A stretch of DNA of 8,893 nt from positions 1 through 8,893 of the forward strand of contig JAUVRV010000084.1 in NCBI GenBank assembly GCA_030597435.1. Direction: 5' to 3'. A model generated the notes under the pieces. It did not search any database. It saw only the letters and a list, made by a program, of their open reading frames with translations, and had not been told where the DNA came from. Source of the DNA: Gemmatimonadales bacterium. Lineage in GTDB: Bacteria > Gemmatimonadota > Gemmatimonadetes > Gemmatimonadales > GWC2-71-9. Shown here piece after piece: positions 1 to 5,514 of this stretch. Position numbers and translations under genes: made by a program. The number at the start of each line of letters is the position of its first letter. The stretch's first letter is position 1.

Positions 1-947
1 CCTGGTTGTCCGCCTACTTCATAATCGTCACGGACGCGTGGATGCAGCATCCGGTGGGCTACATGCTGAATGAGGGTGGCGAGATCTTACTGGAGAGCTT
101 CTGGGCGCTAATGCTCAATCCTTGGGCGTTCTGGCAGTTCGCTCACAATCAGATCGGATCCGTCCAGACCGGATGCTTTGTGATGGCATCTGTGGGAGCG
201 TTCTACCTGCTGACCGAGAAGCACAAGGAGTACGGCAAGACCTTCATCAAGATCGCCGTGCCCGTTGGGCTGGTTGCCAGCCTGCTGCAGGCGTTTCCTA
301 CCGGTGATGCGCAGGGTCGGATGGTTGCACATCATCAGCCAGTAACCCTCGCTGCGATGGAGGGACTGTTCGAAACGGAAGCGGGAGCGCCACTGGTGAT
401 CATTGGTCAGCCAGATGTCGAGCGGCGCAGGCTCGACAATCCTCTTGTCATACCACGTATGTTGAGTTTCCTCACGTACAACCGTTGGGGGGCAGAAGTC
501 GTCGGATTGGATGCGTTCCCGGAGGAGGACTGGCCTGACAACATCCCTATCCTGTACTACAGCTATCACATCATGGTTGGACTGGGTACGATCTTCATAG
601 CAATCATGGTAATGGCAGGCTTGTTGCTTTGGAGGAAGAAACTCCACGACACCAAGTGGATGCTGTGGGCGTTGATGCTCAGTTTGCCATTCCCTTTCAT
701 AGCCAACACGGCGGGATGGATAACGGCTGAGGTCGGCAGGCAACCATGGCTGATCTACGGGCTCATGCGTACTGCAGAAGGTGCCTCACCCAACGTCTCT
801 GCCGGTAACGTGCTCTTCACGCTGATTGGCTTCGCCGGCATGTACACGGTGTTGGGCATCCTGTTCCTGTTCTTGGTTCGTCGTGAGATCGAACATGGTC
901 CGGATCCGCAATACGACCGCGACCATCAACCGCCGGCCACGGCCTGA
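1..947 (+). CDS. cydA: Cytochrome bd quinol oxidase subunit I, 5'-truncated
   Basis: CydA carries the hemes and the quinol-oxidising site of cytochrome bd, an inner-membrane terminal oxidase that reduces O2 to water. Only the C-terminal 314 or so residues are in the window; the reading frame is open to the left edge, so the TTG at position 6 is not a start. The fragment opens with a helix ending in AWMQHPVGY, a CydA hallmark. His48 of the fragment (codon 144-146) aligns with E. coli heme ligand His186, and Met191 in the HIMVG stretch aligns with Met393. The signature GRQPW lies at 735-749. The distance from the Q-loop glutamate (Glu120) to Met191 is about 65 residues shorter than in E. coli, so this is a short-Q-loop enzyme. 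The Q-loop lysine (E. coli Lys252) is Thr here, while the glutamate (Glu257) is kept. The N-terminal heme ligand and the proton-channel residues lie outside the window. The gene stops 13 bp before cydB, so the two form an operon. Confidence 0.95.
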   Translation, partial: WLSAYFIIVTDAWMQHPVGYMLNEGGEILLESFWALMLNPWAFWQFAHNQIGSVQTGCFVMASVGAFYLLTEKHKEYGKTFIKIAVPVGLVASLLQAFPTGDAQGRMVAHHQPVTLAAMEGLFETEAGAPLVIIGQPDVERRRLDNPLVIPRMLSFLTYNRWGAEVVGLDAFPEEDWPDNIPILYYSYHIMVGLGTIFIAIMVMAGLLLWRKKLHDTKWMLWALMLSLPFPFIANTAGWITAEVGRQPWLIYGLMRTAEGASPNVSAGNVLFTLIGFAGMYTVLGILFLFLVRREIEHGPDPQYDRDHQPPATA

Positions 948-954
948 AGGGGGA
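948..954 (+). promoter_or_regulatory. Ribosome binding site of cydB
   Basis: A purine-rich AGGGGGA begins immediately after the cydA stop codon and ends 6 bases before the ATG at 961. It decides the cydB start: the reading frame is open further upstream inside cydA, but that extension has no comparable site and does not look like CydB. Confidence 0.75.
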
Positions 955-960
955 TTCACA

Positions 961-2001
961 ATGGAGATCCTCTGGTTTTGCTTGGTCGCATTCATGCTCA
1001 CGATGTATGTGATCTTTGACGGGTTCGATTTGGGCGCCGGAGCAATCCACCTCTTCGTTGCGAAGAACGACAACGAGCGGCGGCAGGTTCTGAATACAAT
1101 TGGCCCGGTTTGGGATGGAAACGAGGTCTGGTTGATAGCTGCCGGGGGAACACTCTATTTCGCATTCCCAGCACTATACGCGTCCAGCTTCAGTGGGTTC
1201 TACCTGCCGTTGATGATGATGTTGTGGCTTCTGATCCTCCGTGGCATTGCGATCGAATTCAGGAATCACCTGAATAGCAATGTCTGGGTGCCGTTCTGGG
1301 ATGTGACCTTTGCGATCGCTAGCACCCTGTTGGCGGTATTCCTTGGGGCGGCACTGGGTAACGTGGTCCGCGGTGTACCACTAGATGGAGACGGTCGCTT
1401 CTTCGAGCCACTGTGGACAACGTTTCAACCGTTCGGTCAGACCGGTGTCTTGGATTGGTATACGATCACGGTTGGAGTAACCGCGCTATGTGCTCTAGCA
1501 TTACACGGGTCGCTTTGGGTAGCACTGAAAACTGAAGGTTTGGTGCATGCGCGCACGCGACGAGCAGCTCGTATCGCATGGTGGGCAGCGTTGTTTACGA
1601 CGGGCATGATCACAGTGTTCACACTGCGTTTGCAGCCGCTGATTCTGGCCAACCTCGGTGCCCGTCCTTGGGGCCTGATCTTTCCGGTAGCCGCGGTAGT
1701 CGGGCTAATTGGAATCTGGCTGTTTCAGGCCCGAGGTGACGACCTCAAGGCGTTCCTCTCCTCATGCGCCTACCTGTTCGGAATGATGACTAGCGCTGCG
1801 TTCGGGGTGTACCCGTACGTGCTGCCGTCATCGATTGACGCTCAGCCAGGCATGACCTTGTACGACGCAGCAGCAGCCCCTTATGGTCTGAAAGTCGGTT
1901 TGGTGTGGTGGACGATCGGCATGGCCCTGGTGGCAGTGTACTTCGTGTTCGTGTATCGACGCTTCAGCGGTAAGGTTACGGGCGAGGAAGCGGGGTATTA
2001 G
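961..2001 (+). CDS. cydB: Cytochrome bd quinol oxidase subunit II
   Basis: CydB is the multi-helix partner of CydA in the inner membrane and is needed for assembly and stability of the bd oxidase. The 346-residue protein is within the usual range for the family (E. coli CydB has 379). Recognisable blocks are the N-terminal helix ending in DGFDLGAG, the WDGNEVWLIAAGG segment, the FSGFYLPL helix and the YPYVLPSS motif near the C-terminus, followed by a last helix and a short basic tail. The start at 961 gives a normal CydB N-terminus (MEILWFCL) with a good ribosome binding site just upstream. No cydX-like small reading frame and no cydDC genes follow; the next gene is convergent. No frameshift or missing block is visible. 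Confidence 0.96.
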   Translation: MEILWFCLVAFMLTMYVIFDGFDLGAGAIHLFVAKNDNERRQVLNTIGPVWDGNEVWLIAAGGTLYFAFPALYASSFSGFYLPLMMMLWLLILRGIAIEFRNHLNSNVWVPFWDVTFAIASTLLAVFLGAALGNVVRGVPLDGDGRFFEPLWTTFQPFGQTGVLDWYTITVGVTALCALALHGSLWVALKTEGLVHARTRRAARIAWWAALFTTGMITVFTLRLQPLILANLGARPWGLIFPVAAVVGLIGIWLFQARGDDLKAFLSSCAYLFGMMTSAAFGVYPYVLPSSIDAQPGMTLYDAAAAPYGLKVGLVWWTIGMALVAVYFVFVYRRFSGKVTGEEAGY

Positions 2002-2028
2002 GGGAGGGGGAGCATACGGGGCGGAGGG
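2001..2028 (+). other. Putative G-quadruplex motif at the cydB 3' end
   Basis: Four guanine runs at 2001-2004, 2006-2010, 2018-2021 and 2026-2028 are separated by loops of 1, 7 and 4 bases. This satisfies the usual G3+N1-7 consensus. The motif begins with the last base of the cydB stop codon and fills most of the 42-bp gap between cydB and the convergent deacetylase-like gene. No hairpin followed by a T-tract is present in the gap. A role in 3'-end formation or in limiting read-through between the convergent units is only inference. Confidence 0.5.
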
Positions 2029-2043
2029 TGTGGTACCAAAACC

Positions 2044-3924
2044 TCAAGTCTCGGTTGCGCCGTTGTGTCGCAGCACGATGACTGATTCCTCACTTGGAGC
2101 CATGTCCGGGATTGGTATGCGCAAGCCCCAGTTGGTTTCGGAGTATTGCAGCGGTTGACCGCTCATTTCCGGGGTCCAGAACTGAGGATCGCCGGGGAGA
2201 ATCAGGTTGAGCCAGCCGTCGAGCAGACCATGCTGTGGCGAAGTAGTGACACGGAGTTCGAGATCGCCCCCCGGTAGGTCGGAGATTTGTACCTTCGTCT
2301 CTCTCCGCGCGAGCCACCAATCGGCCACGCTTCTTCCCGTTGCAATCCACCACTCACCCTTCGACTGTGCGCTGTCGATGACTGCGCCGACAACTCCCAC
2401 TCTACCGGGTTCACCGGCAACCTGAGTCCGTAGCGACACGACGGCTAGTCCACCGACAGCCCGAACCTTGGCCATGCCCTGCAGGTATGCCTGCGTTAGG
2501 TGTCTCGAGCGCAGTGCACCCTCCTGCACGAAGACGTTGTAGTCGTCTTTGATGATGCGAGGCAGTAGAACGATCTTCCCATCGGGTGTATCGTAGACCT
2601 CCGGGCTTGCCGTGCGGGCGTCGTTGACCGCCACCACATAACGTCCACCCAGGCTGCGCCATGCTCGCAGGGTGTTCTCGTCGAACCGCTCTTCAGGCGG
2701 ATGTAGCCCGAAAGCGGAGTCGCCTGCCCACCTGTGAATCTCGGTCCAACTACGACTCAGGCGTGAGCGCTGATCCGAGTATGTAAGCCCGGCAATCACA
2801 GAGTGATCTGACGTCTGGCTTCCCACCTCACCAGCGGCACTCAAGGAATCGGCGATGTCGGGATGCTCCAGAGCAAGTTGCGAAACCACGAAGAAGGTGA
2901 CCGGGACGGCCTTGTGCCGAGCTATGTTGGCCAGTGCAACGGCATTGCTGAAGCGCGACTCGACGTCTTCCGCAATCAGGAGTGTAGCACGGGCAGCCTG
3001 TGGCCACGTAGCGATCTCGGCCGCCGGTAACCCTGCCGCCCAAGTGACACCGTTTGAGAACAGGCGCAGGTTTCGCTCCTCATCGTCAGGCGTGGCCCCT
3101 TGACCCATCCTGAAGCCAAACCAGGCGACCCGGCCTCCCGCTTCGGTTACATGGGTCAGAACGGCCGCATTGACGTCGTCAGTGTCTTCAGCGGGCGCCG
3201 CGTTCATCGCCCAGTCAGCCCAGTACACGCGGGTTCCTGGCGTCGCCGCAGCAAGTTGTGACTCGAATCGCAGTTCTACCCTGGTCCCAGGATCGAACCC
3301 GAGTGAGAGCGGTAGGCCTGCTGGAATTGAGTAGAAAAGTGCTTCCCGCTTTTCCAGCTCACGGATCTCAACAGCAGCGGTCAGTCGGGTTACCGCATCC
3401 CAGCCCAGCCATTCGCAGTCCGAGTCCCGCGCTCCTACTGCCCAGTTGATTACGAGTCCTCCTCCGCGCTCCGCATGGCTGCGCAGAGCCGTGATCACCC
3501 TATCTGTCATGCACAGTGCGGTTGGCGCGACCAGCACATGATCGGCTGTCAGAGAGTCGATCTGATCCGGATCGGAGATCCGGACGACTTGTCCTCCCAC
3601 CGCCCCTATCAGCTCCTCCCAGCCGTCTAGAATGCCAGGGTAGTAATCCGGATCGGGAAAGAACGCAGCGCTCTCGTGTGAGTAGTAGAGCGCTGCGGGG
3701 AATGTCCTGCTGACAACGCTTGCGGATGCTGGCGGCAGGGCGGTCGGGATTGCCACCGGGTCTGCCAGACCAGGTGTTCGGGTGAGTCGCTGGATCTCGA
3801 TGTCCTGCCAGAGTCTCATGCCTGCAGCAATAACGGCGGCTGCGATTACGCCGAGCATCAGCAATCCGGTAAGCCACTGCAATGCCGACCGGGCTCGGGG
3901 CACGGGGTCGCGCTTAGGAGGCAT
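2044..3924 (-). CDS. Membrane-anchored GATase-like/NodB polysaccharide deacetylase-like protein
   Basis: The 626-residue protein has an N-terminal membrane anchor at about 15-36 and otherwise lies in the periplasm. Residues 75-300 look like an alpha/beta flavodoxin- or glutamine-amidotransferase-like domain (repeated beta strands such as HVLVAP and GGLVINW). Residues 312-500 look like a NodB-type deacetylase domain, and residues 520-626 form a probable beta-sandwich beginning WWIATG. This order recalls the central part of PelA and would suit binding or deacetylation of a secreted polysaccharide. The NodB motifs are altered: the usual DD pair is Glu319-Asp320; motif 2 is GSQTSDH with Gln370 in place of the first metal-binding His and His374 kept; motif 3 is HPPEE; and the motif 5 position appears to be Arg499 where His is expected. 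Deacetylase activity is therefore doubtful. I chose the ATG at 3924, which overlaps the upstream small gene by 11 bp and is followed by the basic MPPKRD segment; earlier starts (ATG 3948, TTG 3972) have no better ribosome binding site and would deepen the overlap. Confidence 0.72.
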   Translation of the reverse strand: MPPKRDPVPRARSALQWLTGLLMLGVIAAAVIAAGMRLWQDIEIQRLTRTPGLADPVAIPTALPPASASVVSRTFPAALYYSHESAAFFPDPDYYPGILDGWEELIGAVGGQVVRISDPDQIDSLTADHVLVAPTALCMTDRVITALRSHAERGGGLVINWAVGARDSDCEWLGWDAVTRLTAAVEIRELEKREALFYSIPAGLPLSLGFDPGTRVELRFESQLAAATPGTRVYWADWAMNAAPAEDTDDVNAAVLTHVTEAGGRVAWFGFRMGQGATPDDEERNLRLFSNGVTWAAGLPAAEIATWPQAARATLLIAEDVESRFSNAVALANIARHKAVPVTFFVVSQLALEHPDIADSLSAAGEVGSQTSDHSVIAGLTYSDQRSRLSRSWTEIHRWAGDSAFGLHPPEERFDENTLRAWRSLGGRYVVAVNDARTASPEVYDTPDGKIVLLPRIIKDDYNVFVQEGALRSRHLTQAYLQGMAKVRAVGGLAVVSLRTQVAGEPGRVGVVGAVIDSAQSKGEWWIATGRSVADWWLARRETKVQISDLPGGDLELRVTTSPQHGLLDGWLNLILPGDPQFWTPEMSGQPLQYSETNWGLRIPIPDMAPSEESVIVLRHNGATET

Positions 3925-4120
3925 CTGACTCTGGTGGATCAGTTGCATCCAGCGGTGGCTTGTGCAGTACAAAGTACCGGGCCGTTGTTGACTCGTCGTC
4001 CGACGTAGCCGGTTTCCGCGCCATCCGCAACTTGTATGCGATGTACGTCATCACCCCCAGGGCGATGGTCACCAGTATGGTGACGACGATAATCAGGATC
4101 AGTAGATCAATGACGTTCAT
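3914..4120 (-). CDS. Small single-pass membrane protein, BcsF-like in layout
   Basis: This 68-residue protein has one hydrophobic helix at about residues 4-29, then a basic stretch (KLRMARK) and an acidic, polar tail with the segment RYFVLHKPP. The positive side suggests that the tail is cytoplasmic. It sits between the glycosyltransferase (54 bp upstream) and the deacetylase-like gene (11-bp overlap), so it is probably translated as part of the operon. In size, topology and position it resembles BcsF, a roughly 63-residue single-pass protein that tethers BcsE to the cellulose synthase. The start (ID, a run of Ile/Val) and a downstream RY...KP segment also resemble my recollection of E. coli BcsF. 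Similarity between such short membrane proteins is weak evidence. PgaD is an alternative partner type but has two membrane helices and is about twice as long. An AGGTG ribosome binding site at 4125-4129 supports the start. Confidence 0.7.
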   Translation of the reverse strand: MNVIDLLILIIVVTILVTIALGVMTYIAYKLRMARKPATSDDESTTARYFVLHKPPLDATDPPESDAS

Positions 4121-4124
4121 TTGG

Positions 4125-4129
4125 CACCT
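4125..4129 (-). promoter_or_regulatory. Ribosome binding site of the small membrane protein gene
   Basis: AGGTG on the minus strand lies 4 bases before the ATG at 4120. The spacing is slightly short but the match supports translation of this small gene, which could otherwise be taken for a spurious reading frame. Confidence 0.5.
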
Positions 4130-4174
4130 GCCATGTCACGGTGGATGAAAACGCTACCTCCAGTTGTGTCACTA

Positions 4175-5512
4175 CTAGCCCTTTCCTGCATCTTGAGTGA
4201 GTGAAACCCGGCGGAGTTTGCCCCAATCCATACCCAGGTTGAAGGCTTCTTCAACGGCCGCCAGCGTCTTTGTGACATCGAGGAAGAGTATGAAGAAGAA
4301 GCGATAGATGATCGCATACGGTACCAGACCGAGTTCCTCCTCCTCCATCGACACGGTGATCAGTGCTACGACCAGGTCCAACAACGTCAACAGAATCCAC
4401 CAGTACAACAGCAGTTCTCCCATGCCATACAGCAGTGCTACCACGGCAAAGAACAGGTGTGCGTACACGTTGAGAACCGGCCAGACAACACCCTCGAACG
4501 CCATCTCCATTGCTGACAACCAGAGCGGGAAGTCCGGGAAAGGACGCAACAGGACCTGCTTGCGCTTGCGAATGGCCTGTAGAATCCCGCGGGTCCAGCG
4601 ATAGCGCTGCTGAATCAGATCCACCAGACTGGTGGGTGCCTGAGTCCAGGTAATGGCGCTGTCTTCGTAGATGATCTTCCAACCGTTAGTGATGAGCTTG
4701 AGTGTCAGGTCGGCATCTTCCGCGAAGGTGTCCACATCGTAACCGCCTACCTCGTGCACAGCGTCGAGGCGGAACACGCCGACCGGCCCCGGCACGATGT
4801 TCACCGCTCCGATGAATCCCTGAGCGCGGCGCGGCATGTTCAGGCCTTCGATGTACTCCAGAGCCTGGAGACGTGCCAACCAATGGTCTCGATTCACGAT
4901 CTTGACATTGCCAGCGACTGCACCGACGGAAGGGTCCTCGAAGTGAGGCATCACAACACGCAGGGTTTGGGGCTCGATTGATGAGTCGGCATCCATGCAG
5001 AGAACAAATGAGTACTTGGCCTGTGCAATACCGGAGTTCAATGCAGTGGCCTTTCCTCCGTTCGCCTTGGTGAAGACCCGGACCTCAGCGTTTCCGTGGC
5101 GTCCCTCCCACTGACGTGCAAGGGTGACAGTGGTGTCGGTGGAACCGTCGTCAACGATGATGACCTCGTACACGGGGTAGTCGAGACCCAACACCGCCTC
5201 TATCGCATCGTCGATAACCTCGGCTTCGTTGTATGCGGGAACGATGACTGTCACCGGTGGCATGAAACTGCTTACTTCACCCCCTCGTATGGTTTTCTCC
5301 GAGTGCTGCAGGTATGCGAACCATAGTAGTGCGAAGTAGCGCAGGAACAGAATTGCGAGGAAGAGGATGAGGCTGATCATCACCAGCCGTACAAGGAAGC
5401 GTTGAACCTGGAGCGGTGAGTGCACCGCCCAGAAGATGAATAACGCGGTTCCACCCACCATTCCGGCAGTGATCAGAATCGAAATCAGAGCACGTCTCCG
5501 AGCCGCCGGCAT
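4175..5512 (-). CDS. Processive family 2 glycosyltransferase (PgaC/hyaluronan-synthase type)
   Basis: This is a 445-residue inner-membrane polysaccharide synthase. It has two N-terminal membrane helices (about 9-30 and 41-68), a cytoplasmic GT-A domain (about 85-320) and three or so C-terminal helices (about 339-362, 366-387, 397-416). The processive GT2 signature is complete: DDGSTD at 121-126, MDADS at 173-177 with the metal-binding DxD, a PGPVGVFR acceptor-region block at 241-248, the catalytic-base motif AEDADL at 264-269 and QQRYRW at 301-306. These residues predict a chain-elongating synthase using a UDP-sugar and coupling synthesis to export. PgaC (N-acetylglucosamine) is the nearest family member I recognise, but the sugar cannot be read from the sequence. 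The protein stops soon after the last helix and has no PilZ domain, unlike BcsA. The start is 2 bp past the stop of the TPR/porin gene, with GGTGAAG at 5521-5527 as ribosome binding site, so the two are probably translationally coupled. Confidence 0.92.
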   Translation of the reverse strand: MPAARRRALISILITAGMVGGTALFIFWAVHSPLQVQRFLVRLVMISLILFLAILFLRYFALLWFAYLQHSEKTIRGGEVSSFMPPVTVIVPAYNEAEVIDDAIEAVLGLDYPVYEVIIVDDGSTDTTVTLARQWEGRHGNAEVRVFTKANGGKATALNSGIAQAKYSFVLCMDADSSIEPQTLRVVMPHFEDPSVGAVAGNVKIVNRDHWLARLQALEYIEGLNMPRRAQGFIGAVNIVPGPVGVFRLDAVHEVGGYDVDTFAEDADLTLKLITNGWKIIYEDSAITWTQAPTSLVDLIQQRYRWTRGILQAIRKRKQVLLRPFPDFPLWLSAMEMAFEGVVWPVLNVYAHLFFAVVALLYGMGELLLYWWILLTLLDLVVALITVSMEEEELGLVPYAIIYRFFFILFLDVTKTLAAVEEAFNLGMDWGKLRRVSLTQDAGKG

Positions 5513-5514
5513 GT

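Noticed and set aside
108..743. A 211-codon open frame on the minus strand opposite cydA.
   Set aside because: It lies wholly within clear cydA coding sequence, its translation is rich in Arg, His and Gln with no recognisable domain, and it is a typical antisense shadow.
826..960. An upstream in-frame extension of cydB starting at an ATG inside cydA.
   Set aside because: The extra residues are the out-of-frame reading of the cydA C-terminus; the ATG at 961 has a good ribosome binding site and gives the normal CydB N-terminus.
3925..3972. Longer starts (ATG at 3948, TTG at 3972) for the deacetylase-like gene.
   Set aside because: Neither has a visible ribosome binding site, and the added residues lie in the overlap with the small membrane protein gene; the ATG at 3924 gives a basic N-terminus directly before the membrane helix.
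3914..4120. Calling the small membrane protein PgaD.
   Set aside because: PgaD has two membrane helices and is about twice as long; only one helix is present here.
4117..4134. A five-codon reading frame (MAGAK) on the minus strand whose TGA overlaps the ATG of the small membrane protein gene.
   Set aside because: It looks like a translational-coupling mini-ORF, but its start codon has no ribosome binding site at a proper distance; the GGAGG further upstream is about 22 bases away. Chance is the simpler explanation.
4251..4682. A 143-codon minus-strand frame inside the glycosyltransferase gene.
   Set aside because: It is an alternative frame of a gene with full GT2 motifs and shows no family features.
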